A program made the translations under genes and the position numbers. From assembly GCA_000277445.1 (NCBI GenBank), contig AJWJ01000412.1, positions 1 to 21,842 on the forward strand: DNA of 21,842 bases. The letters run 5' to 3'. The stretch is from Polysphondylium violaceum. Its lineage: Eukaryota; Evosea; Eumycetozoa; Dictyosteliales; Dictyosteliaceae. Under the pieces are notes generated by a model. It searched no databases and was not told where the DNA came from. It saw only the letters and a program-made list of their open reading frames with translations. Shown piece by piece: positions 1 to 10,662 of the stretch (position 1 is its first letter; each line of letters opens with the position of its first letter).

Positions 1-109
1 AAAAAAAAAAATATGAACAATTCCCAAAAAGATATTGACCGTCAATATCTTGAAGAACATGGGCTCATTCCTTCAGTGGGTCTGGCTTCAATAAGAATTT
101 GATTTCCTT

Positions 110-400
110 TTTAGGAATTGTCATTCTGGTAGGCATTGACAATAATTCCTCCAGAAAGTTGTCTCCAGGCTGGTGGCATTGATATGGTAGCTTCAGCAAT
201 GGCTTCAATGTTTAAAATGATAGTCGTTAATGAAGGATAGGACCAAGACCAAATTGTGGTCAGGTGCCGGAGTAATAGCTTTGAACTTGGTTGTATCACA
301 TTTTAAAAAAACCTGCATTTTAAGCTCTTCTACATTACAAAGTTGATACACTTGAGTTTTTAAAAATGGAAACACATTAAAATTCGGTATGACCCCATGA
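110..400 (-). pseudogene. Probable decayed gene fragment, frameshifted
   Basis: No intact gene is visible here, but the minus strand has protein-like text in two frames that hand over near position 230-250. The upstream frame (about 400-245) reads through VEELKMQVFLKCDTTKFKAI and ITPAPDHNLVLVLS. The other frame (about 235-111) carries IEAIAEATISMPPAWRQLSG followed by GIIVNAYQND and a stop. This is the pattern of one coding stretch broken by a single frameshift. An unrecognised intron is possible, but I see no good GT...AG pair. Upstream of 400 the frame becomes Phe/Lys-rich, as expected of AT-rich non-coding DNA. I do not recognise the family. The plus strand also has a 29-codon ORF (13-102), too short to support alone. 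Confidence 0.3.
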
Positions 401-586
401 CTTTTATAATCAAAAAATTGTATTTTTATTTTAAAAAAATAGGTTTCTATTAATTGAAGTGGGGGTGTGTTTAAAAATAGTGGTTTAATTTCAAAAAAAA
501 AAAATTTCACAAACAACCTCTCTATGATTGAGTAGAAATTATTCTGTAGAAATACTTCTTACATATAAGATATAGCTTTGTAAAAA

Positions 587-1201
587 ATGCAGTATTTAGA
601 CTCTTTAGATAATAGTGAAGTTATCAAAAATACTCTTTTTAAAATATTTGAAAATGAAAGAACTAAATACAACTATAGTAAGGACAATTTGCAGACAATG
701 GCAGTAACAATCCATCCTCACTTCACAGTTTGGCTAGCTTCTTTGCAACTATTGGAACTTGGTGGAAAAGCTATCAAACACAACACAATTGAAGAAATTT
801 TTGGAACAAATGTTTTTAATGAAGGACCCCATTCGCTCTTAGCCTTAAAAACATTTGGACAATTGGGTCCATATACTATCCATCACTACGAACGTTGTCA
901 GGGTTCAATTAGAAATGTATATGAATATGCAAATCCAGAAAAAATAAATGTGTTATATGCATTTATGATTTGTTGTGAGTTGTCTAGCTTTTTATATATT
1001 GATTGGAAAGCCGCATTAATCAGATTCGGCGTCAAAGATTTATTTTATTTTGATGTACATCTTCAAGCTGATAATTTAAATGATGGACATGGGATTCAAA
1101 TGTTAAATGCTCTAAGTACAGATACAAATATGACCATTTGGCAATTCAATCAAGGAATTCAATTATTTATTGATTTTTTTGGATCAATTTTTATAAATTA
1201 A
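587..1201 (+). CDS. Short haem-oxygenase-like (iron-containing redox enzyme-like) protein
   Basis: This is a single-exon gene of 204 residues, starting at an ATG preceded by a run of A, as is usual for dictyostelid starts. The C-terminal half resembles the haem-oxygenase-like diiron family (Pfam PF14518 type). A helix with Glu131 is followed by FGVKDLFYFDVHLQADN and NDGHGIQML, giving candidate metal ligands His158, Asp162 and His168. Members of that superfamily use a Glu/His/Asp set to bind two irons and carry out oxidative chemistry on small molecules, but the substrate here cannot be told. As I remember the family, members are often 250-350 residues, so this protein may lack an N-terminal part. 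I found no convincing upstream exon. It has no signal peptide or membrane segment. The family assignment rests on motif memory and is moderate at best; the reading frame itself is well supported. Confidence 0.55.
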   Translation: MQYLDSLDNSEVIKNTLFKIFENERTKYNYSKDNLQTMAVTIHPHFTVWLASLQLLELGGKAIKHNTIEEIFGTNVFNEGPHSLLALKTFGQLGPYTIHHYERCQGSIRNVYEYANPEKINVLYAFMICCELSSFLYIDWKAALIRFGVKDLFYFDVHLQADNLNDGHGIQMLNALSTDTNMTIWQFNQGIQLFIDFFGSIFIN

Positions 1202-1789
1202 TAGGAATTTGTTCAATAAAAAAATTTATGTTTATTATCACTCCTGTAATTGGATATTTGAAAAATAATAACCAAAATGTTTAATTAATACAAGAATGGT
1301 ATTTTCGCATTAATGTTTGTACACAGTTTTTTTTTTTTACAAAAATCAACTTTCAAATTACTTTAAACCTATTGAAATAAATATTCCTGATTTTATCATA
1401 TTAAAGGAGGATTTAATTGTGGGGGATTTTTATTTTTAACTGTTTAACACTAACCCACATTTAATTTAAACAGATCCAAGTTTGACAACTAAATTGTGGT
1501 AGGATAAAAATAGAATCACATTGTTATTTTATTTTCAAAAAGTACAGAATGTGGTTATATTGATAAATGATGGGGAAGATATTTGTCCAATAGTCTGAGT
1601 TTATCTACTTTATGCTATTTTACATGATTATTACGCATTCAGAAAACAAAAAAAAATTAAAATACAATAAAATTGAATAAAAATCAATATTTCTGTCGAA
1701 AAAAAAAGTATTTAAAGAAGACTGGAAATCAATCTCATTTAAATCATTAATTCAAAAAGTATTAATATAACTAACAAACTTAATTCAAA
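1202..1789 (+). other. Intergenic; 3' end of the upstream gene and promoter of the CBM49-like gene
   Basis: No coding potential or RNA gene was seen. AATAAA-like sequence follows the stop of the upstream gene at about 1214. Close to the downstream gene lies a TATA-like TATTTAAAG (about 1710-1718), some 75 bases before its ATG. The remainder is AT-rich DNA with homopolymer runs, for example T at 1328-1337. Confidence 0.5.
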
Positions 1790-2223
1790 ATGTTATACAA
1801 ACAATTCCTCCTTTTTGCCGTTGTCCTTGCAGTTTTCTCTTGTGCTATGGCCGCTGATGTCAGTCTTGTCCAATCTCAACAAGCCGCATGGGAAGATAAA
1901 GGAAGTGGTTTTTCAATTTGGGAAGTAACATTGACCAATGATTGCGGAAGAACTATAAAAGATATCACCATTGTTGGTGAAAAGAACTTTAATTTGAGAA
2001 ATGGAACCAGTGATATTTGGGGTGTTGATTGTCTCACTGGTCATAGGTATGTTATTAATTTTAAATAGATAGAAAAATGATATTAATAATTTAAATCAGA
2101 TTCCATTTACCATCATATGTCAGAGATCACGGTATTCCTGCCAAATCCTCAGTCAAATTTGGTTATATCAACAATGGTTACCAAAGTGCTGAATTCAGTT
2201 TCTGCGAAACCCAATACATGTAA
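1790..2223 (+). CDS. Secreted CBM49-like (cellulose-binding) protein
   Basis: Two exons, 1790-2046 and 2100-2223, encode 126 residues. The 53-nt intron starts GTATGT and ends TCAG, and a split Arg codon joins the exons. Residues 1-21 form a signal peptide (hydrophobic core ending SCAMA), so the protein is probably secreted. The rest is one small beta-type domain with SGFSIWEVTLTNDCGRTIKD, then VDCLTGHR and, in exon 2, the stretch SSVKFGYINNGYQSAEFSF. The W-x-V-x-L-x-N and T-I-K-D pattern fits the CBM49 carbohydrate-binding family, which in dictyostelids occurs in cellulose-binding matrix, stalk and spore-coat proteins. Without the splice, exon 1 runs into an in-frame stop after seven odd residues, and splicing completes the domain. 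Stage of expression and actual ligand are inferred, not shown. Confidence 0.8.
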
Positions 2224-2340
2224 ATAGTAATTCCAATTACATTGTATTTTTGTAACATCTTTGATGTACTATTACTGATCAATAATAGTTAAATAAAAAA
2301 AGAAAAATATGAACCTTAAATTAAAATTTTATAAAACAGT

Positions 2341-2405
2341 TCCGAAGGGGTTTCTTTTTTTCTAAAATGAGAAGGAGAATTAATCGCTGTAAGGGGAACT
2401 TCGGA
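2341..2405 (-). ncRNA. Candidate Class I RNA (dictyostelid small non-coding RNA)
   Basis: Read on the minus strand, the 65-nt segment begins TCCGAAG and ends CTTCGGA, so its ends can pair in a perfect 7-bp stem. Just inside the 5' arm is CCTTACAGCGA (2394-2384). This differs at one position from the 11-nt motif CCUUACAGCAA that I recall as diagnostic of dictyostelid Class I RNAs, which are about 42-65 nt with a short terminal stem. A DUSE-like CCCATAA lies upstream at 2485-2479. It is about 73 nt from the assumed 5' end, slightly further than the usual spacing of about 60-65. The loop is A/U-rich and unstructured. The exact ends are inferred from the stem. Confidence 0.65.
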
Positions 2406-2478
2406 TTTTTTTTGATCCACAATAGAACATTGAAAAAAGACAATATAATGACTAAGGGATCAAACAACTAACCTAAAT

Positions 2479-2485
2479 TTATGGG
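2479..2485 (-). promoter_or_regulatory. DUSE-like upstream element of the Class I RNA candidate
   Basis: The minus strand reads CCCATAA, matching the Dictyostelium upstream sequence element reported for many small RNA genes. It lies on the correct side of the candidate RNA. Such a 7-mer is expected about twice by chance in this window, so only the combination with the RNA is informative. Confidence 0.45.
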
Positions 2486-2851
2486 CAGACTGAAATGATT
2501 TTTATTTTTTCAAGAGATTTTTTTGATAAAGAAATTTATCTCCATCTATATTTTCATCATAATAATTTGACAAGAGATATAGATAAAAGTGGCCATTCGA
2601 CTGTTACCTAATTTGTTTATCTTTAATTTAAAAGTTTAATAAAATATGGATCATCTATAAGGTGTAGATCATATATATTGTATTATAGATGGAGGAGGTT
2701 TGCAATGGGTGAATAAAAACGAATGATGTTTATTTTTATAATTTTAAGTTTTTATTTTTTTAAAAATCATGCCAAATAATGCGCAATGATTTACGTGAGA
2801 ATTTCCATCCATTACATAATAATAGGATTTGTAATACAATATATTTTTTTC

Positions 2852-2928
2852 ATAGAAACTAAAGATAGATACTATCTTTAGTTTTGGTCCAATATATGAT
2901 ACACATGAATGACAATAAAACACAATAA
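2852..2928. repeat. Hairpin repeat element, copy 1
   Basis: This segment contains a perfect inverted repeat, AAACTAAAGATAG (2856-2868) and CTATCTTTAGTTT (2872-2884), with a 3-base loop. It is followed by a shared tail TTGGTCCAATATATGATAC and then GAATGACAATAAAACACAAT. A second copy lies about 470 bases downstream. No coding capacity was seen. It may be the remnant of a small mobile element; the family is unknown to me. Confidence 0.6.
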
Positions 2929-3028
2929 ATACAAAAGGCTTCTATTGTGGTGGAAGGAGTGCGCAGAACCGACTAGATCTGATGATCTTTATTTATTGTT
3001 TTTTTATAATATTGAATATAAGATTAAT

Positions 3029-3045
3029 ATTATGGGACACGACTC
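3029..3045. repeat. TATTATGGGACACGACTC-type repeat, copy 1
   Basis: ATTATGGGACACGACTC occurs here and again at about 3402-3418. After this copy comes TGTAATAGGAAT, whose inverse (ATTCCTATTACA) is found at 3303-3314, so the region carries both direct and inverted repeats. Confidence 0.55.
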
Positions 3046-3325
3046 TGTAATAGGAATAATTAACCCTATTAATGAACTATAATCATCTCTGGAATTGAAC
3101 TCATTTGTGGTCAATCCATGATTAACAGGAAAAATCTTCATCATAAAGAAACACAGCATTATATAGATTTTTCTCATTAGATTATTTAGTTCATTAGAGG
3201 ATTGAGTTTTGTGTTCATTTAATGTATCTCGTCTCACTTGTGTATTCATCATTCATTCCAACCTTTAATACCAACGACCTTAGTCATTGTTATTAAAACT
3301 CATTCCTATTACATTTTAAAATTTA

Positions 3326-3400
3326 ATAGAAACTAAATATAGATACTATCTTTAGTTTTGGTCCAATATATGATACATGAATGACAATAAAACACAATAA
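3326..3400. repeat. Hairpin repeat element, copy 2
   Basis: This is nearly the same sequence as the copy at 2852-2928. The inverted repeat arms are 3330-3342 and 3346-3358 with one mismatch, and the tail differs only by a 2-base deletion (GATACATGAATG against GATACACATGAATG). It runs straight into TATTATGGGACACGACTC, which in the first copy is displaced by about 100 bases. Confidence 0.6.
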
Positions 3401-3401
3401 T

Positions 3402-3418
3402 ATTATGGGACACGACTC
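3402..3418. repeat. TATTATGGGACACGACTC-type repeat, copy 2
   Basis: This is the second occurrence of the 17-base word, followed by ATTCCTATTATG. The same ATTCCTATTA word also occurs at 3303-3312. Together with the hairpin copies it outlines a duplicated and rearranged module. Confidence 0.55.
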
Positions 3419-3859
3419 ATTCCTATTATGTAAGACACACGGTGTCGTTTCACATTTAAAGTGACATTTTGACATTTTGACATTTTCCAGGATAACTGCG
3501 GAATTCAAACATGTCTAAAATTAGCCTTTCAAAAAAATATGTACCATTTCCGTGATTGATGCTATATATAGTGTACACGTGGTACCAAAAGAATATCCTT
3601 CTTTTACATTGTCTGAACGTTTGATTTACATATGTGTATAAATCAAAATAAGTAAATAATTGATCTCTGAGAACAGTTTCATGTTTTCCCCAAAGCTATA
3701 AAAGCTTGGGTTTTGTAAAGAATAAAAGCATAACTTCATCGTTTAAATAATATAATCTATTACATTAAAATACATATTATAATTGATTATTTTATATTTC
3801 ACACCCTTTTACATATTACAAAAAAAAAAAACATCCCGATAAATGAACATTTAGACTTT

Positions 3860-3864
3860 AAAAA
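3860..3864 (-). terminator. RNA polymerase III terminator of tRNA-Asp
   Basis: Five T residues on the RNA-like strand begin two bases after the tRNA 3' end, the standard oligo-T stop signal for polymerase III. Confidence 0.8.
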
Positions 3865-3866
3865 TG

Positions 3867-3938
3867 CTCCCTCTCCGGGAATTGAACCCGGGCCTTTCGC
3901 GTGACAGGCGAAAATCCTCACCACTAGACCAAGAAGGA
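3867..3938 (-). tRNA. tRNA-Asp (GTC)
   Basis: On the minus strand a 72-nt cloverleaf runs from TCCTTCT (acceptor 5' arm) to AGAGGGA (3' arm), with G as discriminator base. All seven acceptor pairs form, one of them G-U. The anticodon arm is TTCGC-CTGTCAC-GCGAA, giving anticodon GTC for aspartate. The T arm is CCGGG-TTCAATT-CCCGG and serves as the B box (GGTTCAATTCC). The A box is TGGTCTAGTGG. There is no intron and CCA is not encoded. A TTTTT terminator follows directly (3864-3860). Confidence 0.96.
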
Positions 3939-4156
3939 TTTTGATGAAATTTTAAAAAAAACCGACGCTAATAAATTAAAAAAACTAAACAATTGGATTA
4001 TTTAAATTTATTTGGATCAAACATTTATTATTTTCGAAACAAAATTCACATTCCAAGGTTTTATACTGAAAATAGGAAAATGATTTTCTTTTAAAAAATT
4101 CATCTGATATTTTATGAATTCAAAACACCCACTTCATAACACATCATCACCACAAC

Positions 4157-5064
4157 ATGAGCCTTTTATCATTGTTATTTATTTTTGGACCTGTTGTAGG
4201 TTTTGTACCACAATATCTAGACATTAAAAAAACAGGAAACTCTGAGGGCTTTAGTAATAAAGTATGTTTAATCTTACTTTTATCAAACATACTCAGATGT
4301 TTCTTTTGGCTTGGTAAACAATTTGATATTACACTTTTGTATCAATCTATTGTAATGATCGTTGCTCAACTCTTGATGCTTCATCTATGCGTCTCGATTA
4401 AATCTAAAGAACTGTTAACTAATCAAAAGGGTAGAAGATTAAATTCATCAATAAGATTATCAAGTAAACTATATCTTTTGTTTTCTCTTCTCTGTTCTAA
4501 TATGTACAATATAATTATTAATATCTATCTCTTCTATTCCTATAGGTTTATTTGAACAAAAGTTTTGGGAATGGGATAATTTCTTTCCTTATGGTAAGTG
4601 AGATGGATTGATCATAATCATGAATAATATGACTTGTTTACTAATACGAATAATAATAATAATATAGTATTCTCTGTATTAGCTTATTCATTTTTCTTTT
4701 TCATTTTATCATATATGTTCCTCTATGTACCATCATATTTTGATCTTCTTGGTACTCTTTCCTTGACAATCGAATCACTTTTAGGTGTACCCCAATTAAT
4801 TCAAAATTTTAAAAAGAAATCAACCAAAGGCTTAAGGTAAGAGTTTATTTATTCATTCAGATAATGATAAACAAGATTGTTGATTATTAATTGAAAAACA
4901 TATAAAATAGCTTATTTTTAATTTCAAGTTGGTTTGTTGGTGATTTATTTAAAACTTTATATTTTGTTTATACCTCTGCACCACTTCAATTTGTTTTTTG
5001 TGGTTCCTTCCAACTTTTAATTGATATCGCCATTACTGCTCAATTATTTACTTATAAAAACTAG
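4157..5064 (+). CDS. PQ-loop repeat membrane protein, SLC66A2/PQLC1-like
   Basis: Four exons (4157-4463, 4546-4593, 4668-4836, 4911-5064) encode 225 residues in unbroken frame. The protein is a multi-pass membrane protein of the MtN3/SWEET-cystinosin superfamily. The first PQ-loop is GPVVGFVPQYLDIKKTGNSE (Pro18-Gln19) and the second is LLGVPQLIQNFKKKSTKGLS (Pro160-Gln161). Order, spacing and the linker KFWEWDNFFPY match human SLC66A2 (PQLC1), as do NILRCFFWLGKQF and GDLFKTLYF with SAPLQFVFCG. Vertebrate PQLC1 is linked to endosome/Golgi phosphatidylserine flipping partners; transport of a specific solute is not established. The last intron has two in-frame acceptors, 4910 and 4928. I chose 4910 because it restores seven residues present in the family. 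It lies downstream of, and divergent from, the tRNA gene. Confidence 0.88.
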
Positions 5065-6262
5065 ACCCACATACACCATCCATATACTCCACTCCAAAAC
5101 ACAAAACCAGAAATAAAGAGATTAAACTCAATCTCTTTTCTATCCCCATTAATCATATGTCTATGCATAGAAATAATTGAAATTCTCTTTAGAAGAGAAC
5201 TTGATCACAGAAACTATTGAACTGGTACCTGAAAAAAATGATTTGAAACCATTACTGAAAAATCAAGAATATTTAAGTGGTTAGAGGGGGGGGTGTTTAA
5301 AAGATATATATACCACCCACCTCATACAATTATATCAAAGATGTATATTGAAACCGTTACGCTGAAAAAAAAGGAAATTGTAAATCATTTTCTTACAAAT
5401 TTGGAAGCCATCTAGGCTATAAATAAACCATATATACATCCTTATATATATAAAAGGTTTGTAAATTATACCCACACTAAACACCTACCACTTTTTCAAA
5501 AAACGTATCTTATCTTATTGAAATTAATATTAACAATTTGACTCACCCTCTCTCTATCAAAATTGATGAAATACTACTCAAACTTATATAAAAATAATTT
5601 CTCCTATTTGATTTATGTAAATGTATAATTTATGTTTTTGATCATTTCTGCTTTTTGTACTCACACTCACATTTCACCCTTTAAAAACACGTGCACACTA
5701 CTCACCCACTTTCCCCCACATTTTGTATGCAAAAAAGTAAAATTAAAATGTACCTTTAATATCATCTGATGGGCAAAATTATATCGGTTAATGAAAAGTG
5801 TGGTTGAATATCCTTGATATGGGTTTTTCATAGTTTCCAAAATGTTTTTTGTAAACGATAAATTCTCACCCCACTCTTCAATTGTTACCCTCTTTTGATT
5901 GAATGATTCCCTCTCTATTTAAATAGAAATGGTTAACTCTGTTTTAATTCAAAAATTCATCAACATCACCAAAACCTAAACATCATCAATTTCATTACTT
6001 TTTTATCCTATTTACTTTATTTATAGAAATTAATATTTTAATTCATTTAGGAAATATTCCCCCACCCACTCACACATACACTTTTCTTTTTTCAAAAATC
6101 AATTTCTAAAATTAGATAGGCAAACAACCCCATCGATCACATACTACCCATATATACACACAGTTATCCATTAATAACTATTTTCCAATATTTTAATTTC
6201 ATTTTTTAAAATAATAATTTCATTTCCCCTCTGTTTACGATTTCAAAACGATATAAATTAAA
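5065..6262. other. Long CA/C-rich non-coding region, probable promoter of the small gene at 6263
   Basis: No coding exon was found in 1.2 kb. After the 3' end of the PQ-loop gene the plus strand is marked by repeated CACCC, CCCAC and ACTCACAC words, for example at 5676-5723 and 6059-6083. There is an 8-G run at 5286-5293 and a CACGTG at 5689-5694. A palindromic TATA-like CTATTTAAATAG lies at about 5915-5926, roughly 340 bases before the ATG. CA-rich elements of this sort recall the G-boxes/CA-rich elements of developmentally regulated Dictyostelium genes. That is an inference, not a demonstrated control. Confidence 0.4.
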
Positions 6263-6559
6263 ATGAAAATTTTCAGAAACAATAAATCAAAACAACAACC
6301 AACAACCAGTTGTATAATTGACTCTAATCAAACAAATATTAACATAATGACCAATAACGCACAAGAAACCAATACTACTAAAAATACAACTTTGAAAAGA
6401 AGAACTTCCAATCAAGCCATGACTCCAGGTAAATATAATTACAAATTATTTTCATCACATGTGATCAAATATTAATATTAGTAAATATTTTAAATTTTAG
6501 AAAAAGCTGATCAAATTATGGCTTCTTTATATGATAGATTAACAGAACAAGGCTTTTAA
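6263..6559 (+). CDS. Small protein of unknown function, 74 residues
   Basis: Two exons, 6263-6428 and 6501-6559, are joined across a 72-nt intron (GTAAAT...TTTTAG) with a split Glu codon. The N-terminal 40 residues are low-complexity Asn/Thr/Gln/Lys. The C-terminal 30 look structured: TLKRRTSNQAMTPEKADQIM followed by ASLYDRLTEQGF and the stop. A basic RR-T-S patch (possible phosphorylation site) is followed by a predicted amphipathic helix from PEKADQIM to LTEQ. I do not recognise the family. There is no signal peptide or membrane segment. The start ATG has AAA upstream and follows a 1.2 kb CA-rich region, suggesting complex regulation. The splice gives a short but regular C-terminus. If unspliced, the frame would end at 6475 in AT-rich junk. 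Confidence 0.65.
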
Positions 6560-6733
6560 CTGGTTTTAAATCTTGGTGTATCATCAACGTACAAGCGTGT
6601 ACCAGAATCATCAAGCATCAACATCACTCATAATTTCTTTTTACATTTTACCACACATCATACTTCGAATCACTCTTTTTTTAAAATAAACTTTTTTACA
6701 ATTTTTTTAGTTGCTTAAATATATCTTGATTAT

Positions 6734-9211
<2,478 letters not shown>

Positions 9212-9468
9212 TTATATCGATAATAATGCAACATAAACATTCTCTTTGAGCAAACAAATGTGAAAATGATGAATAGATTTTCAAAAATGTTAAAAAAAGT
9301 GAAAAATCGAAAATGAAAAAAATAATTTCTCACTGAATAGATTTTGTGTTTGGACCAAATGATTGGGGTTGAAATCAATTTGAAAAAAAAGATTATTTCT
9401 TGGAAAAATAAAAATTGTATTTTTATTAGATAAAAATGAAGATGATGATCAGTTTTTAAATTTATTAT
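9212..9468. promoter_or_regulatory. Promoter region of the helicase gene and 3' flank of the EGF-like gene
   Basis: 257 bp separate the two minus-strand genes. The sequence is A/T homopolymer-rich with no coding signal. No clear TATA element stands out. Confidence 0.4.
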
Positions 9469-10569
9469 TTAAAAAAATAAAGAAAATAAACAACCCAATA
9501 AAATAAATGAAATTATTAAATTCAAGTTAAAGTCTATTGAAGAGGCAACAGATGGCTGAATGGTTGGAGAGGGTTCAGGAGGTATTGGATTTGAACTAGG
9601 AGTGGCGGTAGAAGTTGGACTGCTTGGTGTACTGGTAGATGGTGGTGTTGTAGGATTGTTATTTGGTCTATTGAGACTTATGCATGATTTGATATTGGCT
9701 TGAGACTCTGCATTAAGAGTGGGTAAAAAGTCTTGCGCAAAAACGGCACTTTGGTTAAAGGCAGGAATATCGAGCAAGATTTGAGTGGCAGCATCGGTAT
9801 TTCTTTGTTGGAATCTACCAAACTCTGAACTAGTGTCTACACCTTGGCCATCTAAAAGAGCCCTTTCAATAAAACGGCCATTCATCATGACATCATTTAA
9901 ATGGAGTCTGTAGTTTACAACAGAGTCGGAAAAGTTGTCTTGACTTCTCAATATGCAGACACGGGTCGAGTTTTCTGGCAAAGACATACCCATTTCGAAG
10001 ACAAAGGTTAAGTGATTGTCTGGAGAAACAAATTTGTAACCTTCAACCAATACGGTAAAGTATTGTTGATTTGGAGTCAAAGTCAAAACTTGTCCCAAAA
10101 AAGTAGTGTTTGAATTGGCTTTGGTTTGGTAAATGGTTACAATAACATTACCACCTCCGGCAAGTGGAGCAGAGTAATTGACACGGCTGAAAAGAGTAGT
10201 ATCATTGACGGGACCCATGCTCCAAGTGGGAGGTGTGACAACCTTGGCAATTTCACCATCACTATTATATTCTTCAATGGCTACAAGACCAGAGTAACTC
10301 ATTTCACTAATGACCATCGATTGGTAGCTATCTTGAACGTCAGTGATTGTCATATTAACCAATGGTAAATTCTTTTGAAAAGTATAGCCAAGCGTGGTAA
10401 TAGGTCTGGATGCGCAATCTCCACCAGTCCATCCGGAATCACATTGACAAATGCCTAAATTAACATCACACTTTCCATGTTTACTACAACCATCACCAGG
10501 ACATTGTAATGCATTACTGCCAGTAGTAACTAAAAACCATAATGTTAAAAAAACAATTAAACTTTTCAT
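9469..10569 (-). CDS. EGF-like, probably GPI-anchored cell-surface glycoprotein
   Basis: One exon, 366 residues. Residues 1-20 are a signal peptide. Residues 23-53 form one EGF-like repeat with six Cys (CPGDGCSKHGKCDVN, ICQCDSGWTGGDC). The middle 55-300 is a beta-rich ectodomain with at least seven N-glycosylation sequons (NMT, NDT, NYS, NTT, NST, NFS, NQS). Residues about 305-340 are a Pro/Ser/Thr stalk. The C-terminus is a hydrophobic tail preceded by SVASS, typical of a GPI-attachment signal. The architecture resembles the large dictyostelid family of EGF/ComC-like surface proteins used in cell-cell contact, but I cannot assign an ortholog. A single transmembrane anchor is the alternative to GPI; the lack of a cytoplasmic tail favours GPI. 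A TATA-like element is listed separately. Confidence 0.8.
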   Translation of the reverse strand: MKSLIVFLTLWFLVTTGSNALQCPGDGCSKHGKCDVNLGICQCDSGWTGGDCASRPITTLGYTFQKNLPLVNMTITDVQDSYQSMVISEMSYSGLVAIEEYNSDGEIAKVVTPPTWSMGPVNDTTLFSRVNYSAPLAGGGNVIVTIYQTKANSNTTFLGQVLTLTPNQQYFTVLVEGYKFVSPDNHLTFVFEMGMSLPENSTRVCILRSQDNFSDSVVNYRLHLNDVMMNGRFIERALLDGQGVDTSSEFGRFQQRNTDAATQILLDIPAFNQSAVFAQDFLPTLNAESQANIKSCISLNRPNNNPTTPPSTSTPSSPTSTATPSSNPIPPEPSPTIQPSVASSIDFNLNLIISFILLGCLFSLFF

Positions 10570-10650
10570 TGTTATATATTTATAGATAGAGAGAAAATAA
10601 GAATATTTGAATAAAAAATAACAATAACAAAAAAGAAAAGAACCTTAGGT

Positions 10651-10662
10651 CTTTATATACAA
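10651..10662 (-). promoter_or_regulatory. TATA-like element of the EGF-like gene
   Basis: The minus strand reads TTGTATATAAAG about 85 bases before the start codon and is followed by a T-rich tract (TTCTTTTCTTTTTTG). TATA plus an oligo-T initiator is the usual arrangement in Dictyostelium promoters. Confidence 0.5.

Larger units (their letters stand above)
2486..3866. other. Non-coding, repeat-bearing region downstream of the tRNA gene
   Basis: No supported protein gene lies in this 1.4 kb. Small ORFs (for example 3004-3252 and 3323-3508 on the minus strand) run through the repeats and look random. Besides the repeats listed separately, there are three tandem copies of TGACATTTT at about 3461-3487 and a CCCAA/TTGGG hairpin at 3688-3710 followed by TTTT. 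An A-run lies at 3819-3830. Dictyostelid retrotransposons favour tRNA flanks, so an old insertion zone is plausible, but no reverse transcriptase or transposase text was seen. Confidence 0.4.

Noticed and set aside
1418-1424. DUSE-like CCCACAA on the minus strand
   Set aside because: No pairing ends or Class I motif occur 60-75 nt downstream, and the word is expected by chance.
2978-2990. CTGATGATC as a C box of a C/D snoRNA
   Set aside because: No matching D box and terminal stem were found at a suitable distance.
3004-3508. Minus-strand ORFs of 82 and 61 residues in the repeat region
   Set aside because: They run through the repeated elements and share no protein similarity beyond the repeat itself.
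3688-3710. CCCAAAGCT/AGCTTGGG hairpin followed by TTTT, like a bacterial terminator
   Set aside because: The host is a eukaryote, no RNA gene precedes it on that strand, and such small hairpins are expected by chance.
10126-10368. 80-residue plus-strand ORF
   Set aside because: It is antisense to the EGF-like gene, with no independent support.
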